Part shown: piece by piece, positions 1 through 12,328 of the stretch
Numbering within the stretch: the stretch's first letter is position 1
Layout of the letters: every line of letters begins with the position of its first letter
Assembly: GCF_000715075.1 (NCBI RefSeq)
Contig: NC_134087.1
Span: 183,613,276 to 183,677,275 of the forward strand
Length of the DNA stretch: 64,000 nucleotides
Direction of reading: 5' to 3'
Source: Nicotiana tabacum
Lineage: Eukaryota > Streptophyta > Magnoliopsida > Solanales > Solanaceae
Translations under genes and position numbers: made by a program
The notes under the pieces: model-generated
The model's input: the letters and a program-made list of their open reading frames with translations, nothing else
Database searches by the model: none
What the model was told of the DNA's origin: nothing

Positions 1-464
1 TGATTGCAATACCTTTTCAGGTGGGCTATGGGGTCTCCATGTCCATCATACTTTTCAAATTTGAGAGTCTTGAAATCAGGCGGTAAGTGGACATCGGGGA
101 ACATACATAGATCTTTGAAGGCAACACTCTTTTGACCTGCCAACCCTTGCATGTTTTTCAACCGTTGTTCTAAGTTTTTCACTCTTTGGGCCATTTCTTC
201 CTGTACCATCTTTCGGGCAGGCTTCTCAACGTTTGCAGGAACATCAAACGAGTACGAGTGGTACTCAGGAGAGTGATATTGCTCTTGTTGTGTAGCAAAT
301 GGTGACTCATGACGAGGCTGTCCTTGACCATTGGCCCATGCTTGACACATTTCGGTCATTCACTGCTTCAGTATTCTATTTTTCTCAAACACAGTAGACT
401 ATTGTTGAACCCTCTGACCCTGAGTCTCTTGAGCACTTGTAACAGCTTCGATGTCAATTATCAT
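1..464 (-). pseudogene. gag N-terminal part of element E (broken, truncated by window edge)
   Basis: The minus frame from an ATG at 464-462 reads to the window edge. It shows the Tat/Ogre gag signature: a short MTEMCQAWANG block, a leucine-rich heptad stretch (NLEQRLKNMQGL), then FKDLC-FPDV and KFEKYDGHGDPIAHL. Element A gag has FKDLCPFP and KFDLYEGHGDPMAHL in the same order. Two in-frame stops interrupt it: TAG at 399-401, where CAG (Gln) is expected after QQ, and a TGA just before the MTEMC block. Both fit decay by cytosine deamination. The product would be the structural Gag of the virus-like particle; this copy cannot make a full one. The start codon is a guess based on the first in-frame ATG. 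Confidence 0.8.
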
Positions 465-642
465 TTTCCTTGGATCTTGTGTTTCCAGCCTACCACAAAC
501 CAACTACCTCAACTTTCTTCACAATTGAAAACAAAACATGTCAGAATGGACTCAGTCGGTCCTTATTATTATCATTCTTCCCCTTTTCTTTTTCACCTTC
601 TTTTTTCCCTTTTTTTTTCAAAATTATTTGATCGAACCTGAT

Positions 643-696
643 GTGGGTTGCCTACGTATCATGTGGGAACATGAATCAGATCTTGCGTAATTCGGG
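643..696 (-). other. Conserved two-stem hairpin, copy 1 (element E)
   Basis: On the minus strand: GAA, outer stem TTACG/CGTAG (one wobble), a 5' bulge ending CTGATT opposite ATA, inner stem CATGT/ACATG closing a TCCC loop, then GGCAACCC. The inner stem sequence differs from all other copies yet pairs perfectly. Confidence 0.75.
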
Positions 697-1161
697 AAGA
701 TCATGAATAAAGTAAATAAACTAACTTTTTTTTGAAATTTTTATTTTATTTTTTCGAAAGAAAGACTTATAAAGAAGAAAGGGAATATTTTTGGATTTTG
801 ATTTTTCTTCAGCATTTTTGCAAAGAAAGACTTCTAAAGAAGAAAGTTTTTTTTTTGAATTTTTTTTTTCTAGAATTTTGAAAGAAAAACTTCTAAAGAA
901 GAAAGAAAATATTTTTGGAATTTTATTTTGAATTTATGAAAGAAATGCTTCTAAAAAAATATTTTTGAATTTTGAATTTTCTTTTCAATTTTGAAAGAAG
1001 AATGAAAATATTTTTGGATTTTTGGAAGAAATTAAAGGAAAATATTTTTGTACATTTTTTTTTAAAAAAAAACAATTAGGGTCTAAAAGAAAGGCTTTCT
1101 AAAGAAGCAAGTAATGGAAAATATTTTTGAATTTTTTAAAAATTGTGGACCGGAACCGATG

Positions 1162-1213
1162 AGGTTTGCCTACGTATCTCACATCCGGTGAGAATCAGAC
1201 CCGCATAGTTCGC
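1162..1213 (-). other. Conserved two-stem hairpin, copy 2 (element E)
   Basis: On the minus strand: GAA, outer stem CTATG/CGTAG (one wobble), bulge CGGGTCTGATT opposite ATA, inner stem CTCAC/GTGAG with loop CGGAT, then GGCAAACC. Its inner stem and loop match copy 3 in element A. Confidence 0.75.
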
Positions 1214-1950
1214 CCGTTTTGACGCAACAGAAAATATGACTTATTTTGAAATGGCTTTTCTTTCTTTTTTTCAAAATTTCAACAAAATTTCAGGGTAATT
1301 CAAATACCTACCTCTCACTCTCTTTTCTTTTTTCTTCTTTCTCCTTTTTTTTTTCTTTTTTCTCTTTTTTTTCATTTTCTTTCCCTATTCTAGAAGCCAG
1401 TCAACATGCAAGCTGAAACAGACAGATACGCAAGTAGCACGTAAGATGCATCAGGATGGTCTTTTAATTTGGGTACACCTGTCTTAGACGGACCCAACCC
1501 CTGTGTTGAGTCTCCAAAGTCAAATGCACATGATACAAACAAACGTTCCTACTAGAGATCCGGCATGAGGCTGAGTTATTCTAAGCTAAAAACCTGGGTA
1601 TATTGTTCTAGACTTGTGTACCCGAGCGGACAACTCGAGCCGAGAAGGGGGCTACATACCGGGAACCAAAAGGCCATCTGGCTTAGTAACTTGTCCGAGC
1701 CTCTTTCTTATTTCAAGGTATGACACTAACAGAATAGGGAGCCACGACCAGCGAGCACATCCCCGAAGATGAGAAGAGAAGGGTTTCGTAGCAGTTTATA
1801 TACAGTTCAGATAATATCAAAGCGGTAAAAAGCGGCATTTAGCACATTAGGCTCAAATATGCAATAAAATCAGATAATAAATAAAGCCAATTATAACAAT
1901 TATTCTAAGCTCGAATTCTTGAACCCTGAACCAGAAGTTCTGGGTTCTAT

Positions 1951-1968
1951 TCCCCAGCAAAGTCGTCA
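1951..1968 (-). other. Primer-binding site of element E
   Basis: Minus-strand TGACGACTTTGCTGGGGA lies four bases inside the LTR end. It matches the A-element PBS TGGCGACTCCGCTGGGGA at 13 or more of 18 positions; the second base of the expected TGG is mutated to A. The tRNA identity is not assigned (tRNA-Arg is usually reported for Ogre elements). Confidence 0.6.
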
Positions 1969-1972
1969 GAGC

Positions 1973-4481
1973 TGTCACACCTCCTTTTTGCCTACACCCC
2001 CCCCCCCCCCCCGAGAGGGAGTATAAAGGAGTTTTTCCAATTAAAGGACAATCAAAACGAGATTATTTCACTTAAAGATTCAGAGTCGCCACTTGGGATA
2101 ATTTATGGTGTCCCAAGTCACCGGTTCAAATCCCGAATCGAGGAAAGGATTGACTCTGTTTAACAGTCCGCGAATCAGAAATCCGGGTAAGGAATTCTGT
2201 TATCCCGGGAGAAGATGTTAGGTATTCCCGAGTTCCGTGGTTCTAGCACGGTCGCTCAACTATTATATTCGGTTTAATTATCTGATTTTAAACAGTTATG
2301 AACCTATGTGCAAATTTTAGTTTTAACTGCTTTTATTCAAACTATTTTTTAGGAGAAAAATTCAACGTCATCTAAAACATGTCTTAAACCACGTCACATA
2401 AATGCACCCGCGGTCCATGACATATTTTATCTAACGTTATTTGAGATTTGGATTTGGGTCACATAAATGCACACCCGGATTTAGATAAATAAAGGAAATT
2501 AATTTAAAATAGCGCGCCTAAAGAAACTACGAAATTTCAAGTTTAAAACAAGATTTGCGAGGGCCATGGAAAATTCTTTATGGAAGAGGTGTAAGATTAG
2601 CTATCAGATTTATTAACAAGCTCACTAATTGGAATTCACGTCACTTCCTCGCTAACTGGAAACCACGCTTGGAAGGCCACTAAAAGAGACAACACTCACC
2701 TCCACTAGAAAAGACGGATCCCTAGTACCATCCCATTACAATTGTTGGCAAACATTTCTCATTAAAATGGTTTCAGCATTTCCATTCATAAATTTGAACA
2801 CACTATTAGTTGACCGTATAGCCATGTCAATGAGCTGTTACTTTCTTCAACCATTTGTTTAAAATGAAAAATTAGCTATTCCCGGGGTCGAATAAAGACA
2901 ATAAAAGATAGCAAGCGCTGAACAAATAACAACTTTATTTCAATCAACAAGCAATTAGCAAATTGTTAATGACAGCTAACTTGGCAGCAGATTAACTTCA
3001 ACTTCTATATCACATAGACCAACTACAACTACAAAACCAAATCTCAAAATCTCAAGTTAACTAGAATATGCATTAAACATTTACCAACCTTGACATCGTT
3101 GTAGTCCAAACAAAAATCGTAAGATGCATATACATGCGTCTACAGATATTTGGTTTTTGTATATTTTGGTTTTGTTATTTGGAAAACCAAGCGTTTGAAT
3201 TCTCTGTTATTAGCATTAGAAGTTTAACGCCATTTCTAGTGTTGTTGTGCATTGGCGTTCCATTCATAAAGAATCTCTACTCCTAATTACAAGATTCACC
3301 TCAAAATGGCTTCACTACAAATTGATTTCTAACATTTTTAACTTTCATGAATCAGAACCAATCAAACAGAACCCTAATCCGAAGTGAATTCAACAAATGC
3401 TTCACAACTGCCATTGGAATAAAATATGGTATTTTGATATTCACTAACACTAAAAAGAACTGACGTGAAATATGCAGTACTGAACAACACAATTTCAATT
3501 CAAAAATGGAAATGAACACCACACCATAAAGAAAACAGAAATCACTAATGGCTTAAGGAACAGACCATAGGAATCAAACATGACTTCACATAAGGCCAAA
3601 TCTGAAAAAATACATGTTCAGCGAATACATACCTAATGATGCAAGGATTAAAATCAAAACCAACTAAAGTCCAGCACTGTCCATGGTTAGAGCTTCAGCA
3701 GCAAAATTAGCTGTCGAACAGCAAACTCACAGCTCAAAACAACCTCCGAAAGCCACACACAATCGAACCATGAAGCCAAAACTTCGAACAGCCTTTTTAA
3801 TCTTTCTTTTTTTCGATTTGGAAGAGAAGGGGAGTGGAAAATGAACAAGGTTGTTCAGAGATAATGGAGGAAAGATGGGTGATTGATCTTTGAGCTAATC
3901 AAGAACAAGAAAGAGGGGTCTGAATGTTGTCCAAAATGGGTCTCAGATGCGCTGCTTCCTACATGAAAGAGAGGGGTCTCTCTAATTGTCTCCAAAAAAT
4001 CCGCCCCTCCCCTTAGGTCTAGGTCTTGCTTTTTATAAAAATAGAGTGTGGGCTAAGAGGATGTTGGGTATGGTATTTGGCTTGGTTTGGTTTAAAATTA
4101 ATTTGGGCATTTAGGAATTGACCTAATTTTAAAAGAATCAAGACCAAAAATATGCTCTTCCTAGTTTCCTTTCCTTTGTTTTTTTCTTTTTCATTTCTTT
4201 AATTAATTAAAATCCTAAATTAATCTATTTTGTAGAAATTAAAATTTTTTATTTATTAAAACAACTAATTAACTTAAAACTAAGTAAAAACACTAATTTC
4301 TAAAGACAAAAAGTTAAAATATGTAAAATTGACAATATTTATGATTTTTTCTATGCTTTTAAAATGTTAAAAATGCATGAGATGCAACTAAATAAAGAAA
4401 AATTCCTAAAAATCAATGAAAATTATTTTTGGTCTATTTGTAGGAGTTATTTTTATGTAGGACAAAAATCACATGCTCACA
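1973..4481 (-). repeat. 5' LTR of element E (2509 bp)
   Basis: The minus-strand LTR starts TGTGAGCATGTGATTTTTG at 4481 and ends GTGTGACA at 1973, with TG...CA termini. The last ~350 bp (about 1973-2330) are strongly similar to the end of the element A LTRs, including the conserved block with ACTTGGGA and GGTTCTAGCACGGTCGC. The rest is unrelated, so only the R/U5-like end is shared. A run of about 20 C lies at about 1996-2014. Confidence 0.85.
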
Positions 4482-4712
4482 GCCTATTGTGACAGTCAAA
4501 ATCCAATAGACCTTTGCAAGAACTCCATGTACCATGAAAGGACCAAACACATCGACGTGAGATATCACTGGATTCGAGAAATGGTAGAGAATGAAACCCT
4601 AAAAGTCTTGAAGATTTCTACAAGTGAGAATCCCGCATATATGCTGACCAAGGTGGTACCAAGAAACAAGTTGGAATTATGCAAAGAACTTGTCGGCATG
4701 CACTCAAGCTAG
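4482..4712 (+). pseudogene. Tnt1-like pol, C-terminal RNase H fragment
   Basis: The frame encodes the end of the copia RNase H domain: YCDSQNPIDLCKNSMYH, then RTKHIDVRYHWIREMVENE, SENPAYMLTK and the terminal ELCKELVGMHSS. The same motifs close the pol of the copy at 12329-16288. YCDSQ contains the RNase H aspartate and THID/RYHWIRE is the conserved C-terminal block. Everything upstream (gag, protease, integrase, RT) is separated by element E. The fragment has no start of its own and cannot act alone. Confidence 0.85.
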
Positions 4713-4747
4713 AAGTCTGGTGTTACCTCTTTCAGGTGAATGGGTAT

Positions 4748-5303
4748 GGAAGGGGAGATTTGTGGGGTCCATCCCCATGAATGAACTAAAAGGAAGGAAA
4801 AGTGTTAGATTCCATTATAACTTATTTTGGATTTGATTTACAAATCTGCATATTGTCAAAAATAGTAGGCGTCAGACAAAGCAATTTGCAATTGCAGATT
4901 GCAATAACCAATCGTTTTGATTGGTGGAAGATTGGGCGCTCAACACTATAAAAGGAGAGCTTCGGCTCGTATTTGTACACATTAATCTCAGAGAGAAATA
5001 TATTTGAGAACATGGAGAACAGTGTGAGTTATTCACAGGCGGTGTAGTCTGTGAGGAAAAATAGAGAGTGAGTAATATTGTAGTGGGATGGGAATTTTAA
5101 AAGAGGATTATTTCTTTTAAATGTATCGTGATTCCTGGAGTATTTACTCGGGAATACGGAGTGTAAAATTCTTCATTATAGTGGATTACTTTGCTCCCTT
5201 ATTCAGAAGGGTTTTTCATGTTAAAATCTTTGTGTCCTTGTTGTTCTTTTTATTCTTGTTGATTAAAAAGAATATTATTTCTGTGGGGGTTTATTTCCAA
5301 ACA
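4748..5303 (+). repeat. Polypurine tract and 3' LTR of element G
   Basis: The PPT GGAAGGGGAGATT ends at 4760. The LTR runs from TGTGGGGTCC (4761) to TTTCCAAACA (5303), 543 bp. A TATA-like ACTATAAAAGG at about 4947-4957 and the downstream TCTCAGAGAGAAATATAT block match the Tnt1 LTR layout of the other copy. Confidence 0.8.
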
Positions 5304-6398
5304 TAAACGTCCCTTTCCCAGGAGACTCTGTACCTCAATTTATATCACAAAATGGGAGGAAAGAAGAGAGTTCGTGAACCAATCAGCAAAAAAAGGGAGG
5401 AGAAAAAGAGTGTTTGGGAACCAATCAGCATAAAACAGGCAAGGAATTTTGATTTCTGTAGAGTTTCCCGATTTTCTTGTATGGTAAGTGCAACCTTTTT
5501 TTGTTTTGAATAGGCATAATAATCGCAAGTTAGTACTAGTTTTAATAAGACAGATTAGGATTGAGAACACTACTACAAAACTTTAGGCAAAATGAATTTT
5601 TATTTGCAGCTATCAGAGCTGGGTAATTAATGGTAAGTTAATTATAAGAATGATTAGCTGAGAGAAATAATTCGGCTGATTGGATTAAGCTGCTACGTGC
5701 AAAAATCAAGTGAATTAATACAAGAGGCACTTTATAGTTGCTACTGACGAAGAAATGAAATACCGATTTACTCTGTATAAATTAAAAATGAAGGAAAAGC
5801 TGAGAGCAAAAGTAGACATGTTTTTAATTGCCAACCTTATTTCATGCATGTCACTGCTGCACTTCCTACGTTACAACCATTAGTCGTCCTGAAATAGATT
5901 TTCCTTTTTTTTTATTGGTCAAAGATGTTATCGCACAACACTAACAAAATTTGACACCCTCTAGATGCTACTAGTACAAATAGTACTAACATACAACTCA
6001 AACACTAACCACAGTCAATGAGATTTAGAACCTAAAATTTGCCTGAAACAACATTTGAACAAATGTGCTTATAAAGATTAAAAACTCCCGAACCCCTCAA
6101 GATGATAATTATGCAAAGAGGAACTTTTAGAATCACAAGATAGTCTCCAATTGTATATCCTAGTGCAGAAATAAGTAAAATCTCATTCAGCCGTTGGCAC
6201 AATTAAAGTTGCTCTAATAGTGATTTATGTCACAGGTTTAAGATGAGGAAATACCCCTCTGCAAAAATACAAGAGGACTGTATTCAACCTCCCTTATCAT
6301 TGCATTAAGCAATTTGTGTACAGGGTCGACCCTTTGATTAATGTATCTCGGTTATGAGATAATTATAATTTAAATTCAAAATCAGATAAGTTCGTCGC
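5304..6398. other. Unassigned intergenic DNA
   Basis: I see no gene, RNA or recognisable transposon here. The short reading frames at 5340-5570 and elsewhere have no family features and no coding-like composition. Confidence 0.4.
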
Positions 6399-6410
6399 CA
6401 AGAGGAGCAA

Positions 6411-6805
6411 CAACAACAACAATCACCAAGTAAAATCCCACTAGTGAGGTTTGGAGAGAGTAGTGTGTACACAGACCTTACCCCTATCCCGAAGGAGTAG
6501 AGTGGTTGTTTCCGAAAGACCCTCGGCTCAAGAAACAAAAAGACAAAAGTGGGACAATATTAGTATCACCACATAAATCATAGGAACAATAGGAATAACA
6601 TTAAATTCAAAAGAAAGATGCAAAGCAAAAGCGATAGGCAGTAAATAGGTCATGCATTGAAAAGCGTAATAGTAAGACACAATATTGCCAATAGCTATCT
6701 TACACAAAAATCCTACCAGACTAGTTTCATAAAGGTACGAAGTAAGGTAAGACTCAACTACCTCCTAACCTACAACCCAAATACTCGACCTCCACATTTT
6801 TCTAG
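6411..6805 (-). mobile_element. 5'-truncated non-LTR retrotransposon (RTE/TS-SINE type tail)
   Basis: The minus-strand copy ends in a TTG-repeat tail (GTTGTTGTTGTTG, at its left). It carries the Solanaceae tail block GATAGGGGTAAGGTCTG and GTGGGATTTTACT, also seen in the intronic SINE at 8009-8139. It is bounded by a perfect 12-bp target duplication CAAGAGGAGCAA at 6399-6410 and 6806-6817. The upstream part resembles the 3' UTR of Solanaceae RTE LINEs from memory. No coding region remains. It lies just 3' of RPL11 and may overlap its 3' UTR. Confidence 0.8.
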
Positions 6806-7033
6806 CAAGAGGAGCAAACTACTAAAATTGCACGACAGAAAACTAGCACAAAACGATATAGTAAAATTGAGTTGATCGCATAGCCAAAACGGAAACATAA
6901 TATGCCAAATAACAGTAACTCTCGAAAAATATTCAACTCTAGGAGTAATTAGATGTTGGTCTACAAAATGCATAAACATAAACTTGCTACTGAACAAATT
7001 GATCCAGCAGACAGCTCTCAACTAGCTCTCAGC

Positions 7034-9028
<1,995 letters not shown>

Positions 9029-9131
9029 TGCGCTTCGTTTGGGCTACAGGGCAGGTAGTTTAGGGTACACGGGGAAGGGGAAGGGGAAGGGGAGAGTCTG
9101 AGAAACCCTAGTTCAATCCCAGTATATATAT
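9029..9131 (-). promoter_or_regulatory. RPL11 leader and core promoter motifs
   Basis: Reading toward the gene on the minus strand: a TATA-like TATATATA (9123-9130), telo-box CTAGGGTTT (9103-9111), a repeated CCCCTT pyrimidine tract (about 9071-9093), a second telo-like ACCCTAAA (9059-9066) and a site II-like AGCCCA (9040-9045). Telo-boxes and site II (TGGGCY) elements are known hallmarks of plant ribosomal protein gene promoters. The transcription start is not determined. Confidence 0.6.
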
Positions 9132-9230
9132 GTGCGTCTAATGGAGCTGCGCTGCTGTTAGCTTTCTGAACCTAGGGGCATTTTCGGAATGATGCCTAAT
9201 ATGTTCATTAGATTGCATTTACAACTTGTT

Positions 9231-9653
9231 TGGACGATCTTTTGTATTTTTACTTTAAATTTAAATATAATGTTTGTTTTGATTATTATTTAAATTTTAT
9301 TATAAAAAATCATTAAATTCGTCATCACGTAAAAATATTATTTTATGTAACAACTAATTTGACGTGATTGCGTCGTTACTTTATTTTTCCTCTCATTTTT
9401 TCCTTTCTTATTATTAAATAATTATATTTTATTCTTTACCATACCTTTTATTACATAATAATTCGCCTTGTACCCTACTTTTCTTTATAATATTGTAAGT
9501 TTTTTTTTATTTTGTTGGTACATGATGATGATGTGATGAAGTGACGACAAACAATACAATCTATCCAAACATTTTATTCATCAAAACAATACAGTATAAT
9601 ACAATACAATATGATACGTTATGAAACGATATCTAACAATCATCCAACAAACT
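9231..9653. mobile_element. Possible MITE with imperfect terminal inverted repeats
   Basis: A/T-rich block bounded by TTGTTTGGACGAT on the left and ATCATCCAACAAA on the right; these are complementary at about 10 of 13 positions. Flanking TTA-like trinucleotides could be a target duplication. There is no coding capacity. Internal ATACAATACAATATGATACG repeats are typical of such elements. The family is not identified. Confidence 0.35.
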
Positions 9654-9759
9654 GTTAGTATTGTACTCCATGTTTCATTACGCGAACCATTAAATGTTCG
9701 TTTGGTGTGAAGAAAATGGGTAAGAGGTCAAAACTACCCCTATAATTATACGGAAAATC

Positions 9760-10141
9760 TGTTATGAATCAACACCAACCCAATCTCGCACAAGTAGCTA
9801 TTGGGCTGACTAGAGTTATTAGGCCGAGAACAAGCAACATGGCCAGGTTAATTTGGAATCCTGGTTAAGTAGTAGGCGTAAAAATGGTTCTATTATAAGG
9901 GCCAATGGTCTGTGATTTGGGGTTATGCATATTGTTGAGTAAGATGCATGTTTCTCCTCATCTTCCTTCTCGAGTGTTCTGTATCCTCTCATCCCCGTTC
10001 TTAGTCTGAGCTTTTCTTACCTTATTCTCTATCATTTGTATTTCTGTTTAGCATCTCTAATTCCTGTAATAGTTTTGAGTTGAGTTGTAATCCCCTTTCG
10101 TGGTTGACGTAATAAAAGTGTTGAATAACTGGTTTGTTACA
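9760..10141 (+). repeat. Probable 5' LTR of decayed Ty3-like element F
   Basis: A 382-bp block starting TGTTATGAATC and ending TTTGTTACA, followed immediately by TTGGTGCTTTCAT, a PBS-like string, and then a gag frame. I found no second copy of the LTR in the window, so the boundary rests on TG...CA termini and position only. Confidence 0.55.
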
Positions 10142-10176
10142 TTGGTGCTTTCATCTACCGGACTCCAGCAACGACA

Positions 10177-10509
10177 ATGTTTCTTCCTAGATTTAGTGGC
10201 GACAGCAACCCGGAAAGCTGAATTTTTCGAGCTGAGTTATGCTTCACATACCTTGGCTTCTCCAAGAAGGATTGGCTGCCTCTTCCTTCCTTCTACCTAG
10301 AAGGCGATGCTCTCGCGTGGTTCAATTGGTTATTTCGTAATAACCAATTCTATTGGAACCATTTCAATGAGAAATTTCTTCTGTATTTTCAGACACCGAC
10401 CTTCACTAATTCAGTGAGAAAGGGAGATATTTCACTAGCTTGTGTTGACTACATGAGATGTGCTACAGTGGTTCCACCGGCGACTTATGTGTCTCCTTTC
10501 GCTGCTTAG
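10177..10509 (+). pseudogene. Ty3-type gag remnant of element F
   Basis: The frame from ATG 10177 reads PRFSGDSNPES, then a TGA where Trp is expected (family: W-F/I-x-A-E). A later shift gives YFTYLGFSKKDWLPLPSFY-like and LEGDALAWFNWLFRNNQF. The order F-x-G-x-(D/N)P...W...AExYF...LEGxAxxWFxWL is the retrotransposon Gag core seen in plant Ty3 elements. It is broken by at least one stop and a frameshift, and continues into an unrecognised region. The function would have been capsid formation. Lineage cannot be assigned because no pol follows. Confidence 0.6.
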
Positions 10510-11424
10510 CGTCGTATTCCCAACTTTTATGAGCCTTCATCTACTCAAATCCCCGAAACTCATGAACCCAAGGCTCGTCTAGTTGATGGAGACAAGTATG
10601 CGAATGTCGTTTGACGAAAACCCCCAAGTAACGAAACTGCTATGCATTCTCAATTTTTAAAGGATGAAGCTCAATTAGCTCCTTATGTTGGACGAGATTC
10701 TTTCGTGCCAAAAGAGGTTGAACAAATTGAGACTTTGTCTATAGATTTTGGAAATTTTAGATGCAATGAAGATAAACTCTGATTCAGACGATGGAGAATC
10801 AGAGGAGGACCAACGAGGATGCACTAAAGTGGAGGAAAATTTAAGCAACAGTACAGATCAGGTGGTTGCTAAAATTCTCAACAAAATACCAATGAAAATC
10901 TCATTCGATTTGCACCTATGATTATGGATCCTTTTGCTAGCTTGGTCCCAGGTGATAAGTTTTCTTTTTGTCAAATACTCGTTGTGCTTGTTAGTGTTAA
11001 TTTGAACCATGGCCATATGCATGATATTTACTATTGTTGTCATATGAGAGTTTGCACGTATCTTTATTGTGCCTATGAATCAAGAATAGGGATTATCCTA
11101 TTTTATAGTTGTATGGACGATTGGTTCGACACGGGGCAAGATTTTAAGGTTGATTCATGTGTGCTTTTATATATTGAATCTGAAGATTTATATCGAAATG
11201 AGGAGTTTTTAAAGACAAAGGTCATCACCTCTAACATGAACAATTTGGAGGATGGACAGTTTGAAGGAAGTTTTCTATCCTTAGGCTTTCACTGTAAACC
11301 AACTTTGAAGGAAGACATTAAAAATATATTGTGGTTCCAACATGATTTCAAAATTCATTTAGACTATTGATGTGACAATGGGCGGGGATACAATCTTCCT
11401 GGATTTTTGTTGTGCAAATAGCGA
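10510..11424 (+). other. Unassigned degenerate protein-like region (element F or older sequence)
   Basis: Several plus-strand stretches look formerly coding, for example 10918-11370 (150 codons, hydrophobic N-terminal part, then acidic). I recognise no domain. It could be the internal part of a non-autonomous F element or an older host fragment. Confidence 0.35.
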
Positions 11425-11693
11425 GTGCATGCTCGGGAGGAGAAAGAACCGGGGGTGCTCCAGGCAATTGCTCAAAGTTACTCCATGCAGTCACCAAATA
11501 TCCGAGTCAATAGAGTTGTTATGCTCTTGTTTGCGTTGTTTGGTCTAGTTCATAAAACAAGGTCTACTTTGCCGTATATTATTTTTGATACTAGTGGGGT
11601 TAATATGTCTCTTTGTGCGACGAGCGAGCAATTGCTCTTTAAATTAGTGAAAGGCCTCACTATAGAATATGATGATGCCATGCAACATCAGCC
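11425..11693 (+). pseudogene. Unknown ORF, left half, split by the Tnt1-like insertion
   Basis: A plus-strand frame opening at 11425 stays open up to the Tnt1-like insertion at 11699. If the insertion and one copy of the CGTAG target are removed, the same frame continues at 16956 to a stop near 17288, giving about 200 codons. The left half contains YIIFDTSGVNMSLCATSEQ and a short hydrophobic stretch (VVMLLFALFGL). I do not recognise the family, and the start is only the first in-frame ATG. It may be a chance frame in decayed retrotransposon DNA or a real unannotated gene killed by the insertion. Confidence 0.4.
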
Positions 11694-11698
11694 CGTAG

Positions 11699-12279
11699 TG
11701 TTGGGAATAAACCCCCTACCAAAATAATATTCACAGTAATAAAAGCGGAATAATGATGTAGCACCGAGATACGATAATTAACAAGAATAAAAGAGTAATA
11801 ATGACACCAAGATTTTTACATGGAAAACCCTTCTGAATAAGGGAAAAACCACGACCCCGAGAGGAGCAACTGATATCACTATAGTAAGGAATTTACACTT
11901 TGTAGGCCCGAGTAAAATACTACAAAGACCACTACAATACTCAAAAGAAATAACCCTCTTTTGATATTTCACCTCACTACAATATCGCTCACACTCTCTA
12001 TTTTCTTCATAGACTATTTTCTTATATCCTGTCTGTGAAACCTCACTCTTTCTTTCTAGCTCTCAGATATATTTTCCTCTGAGATTGATGATCAAAAATG
12101 AGAGCCGAAGCTCTCATTTTATAGGAAAAAACGAGCCTACCAACCTTGACCTTTCAACTTCTGCAGCCTATCATTTTTGACAGAAAAATGAGAAACGTGG
12201 GCTGCCTGCTTCTGGCAACTTTGAAAATGAAGAAGAAAGGAAGAAAACAACTTCCTTAAAATGTGGGCTGGACCCCACA
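11699..12279 (-). repeat. 3' LTR of Tnt1-like element
   Basis: On the minus strand it runs from TGTGGGGTCCAGCCCAC (12279) to GGTTTATTCCCAACA (11699). The TATA-like CCTATAAAATGAG is the complement of about 12111-12123. The adjacent polypurine tract GGAGGGGGAGATC is the complement of 12280-12292. Confidence 0.93.
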
Positions 12280-12328
12280 GATCTCCCCCTCCAGTCCCAT
12301 TCACCCGAAGGAGGTAACTTCGCAGTTT

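Larger units (their letters stand above)
465..1950 (-). other. Leader of element E, A/T-rich, no gene
   Basis: Region between PBS and gag. It is dominated by A/T-rich runs with repeated AAGAAAGAC/TTCTAAAGAAG-like strings (about 720-1130) and a pyrimidine tract (1310-1385). I see no coding frame. It contains two copies of the conserved hairpin described separately (643-696 and 1162-1213). Confidence 0.6.
1..4481 (-). mobile_element. Element E: partial Tat/Ogre-related Ty3 LTR retrotransposon
   Basis: Read on the minus strand this is a 5' LTR (4481 to 1973), a PBS, a leader of about 1.5 kb and the start of gag, running off the left window edge. The LTR end and PBS match those of element A at 18039-42033 (LTR end GTGTGACA; PBS of the same pattern). 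The leader is too short to hold the ~2 kb ORF1 that element A has in this position, so E belongs to a different Tat/Ogre family. It is inserted into a Tnt1-like remnant beginning at 4482; the expected 5-bp target copy is GCCTA (4482-4486), and its partner lies outside the window. Confidence 0.85.
4482..5303 (+). mobile_element. Element G: Tnt1-like copia remnant (3' end)
   Basis: Contains the last ~77 codons of a Tnt1-like pol, a polypurine tract and a complete 3' LTR. The 5' part is cut off by element E, which inserted at 4481/4482. It is clearly the same family as the element at 11699-16950 but more diverged, so it is an older copy. Confidence 0.85.

Noticed and set aside
309..641. 110-codon plus-strand frame
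   Set aside because: It lies antisense to the E gag start and leader and is Ser/Leu/Phe-rich from T-rich DNA.
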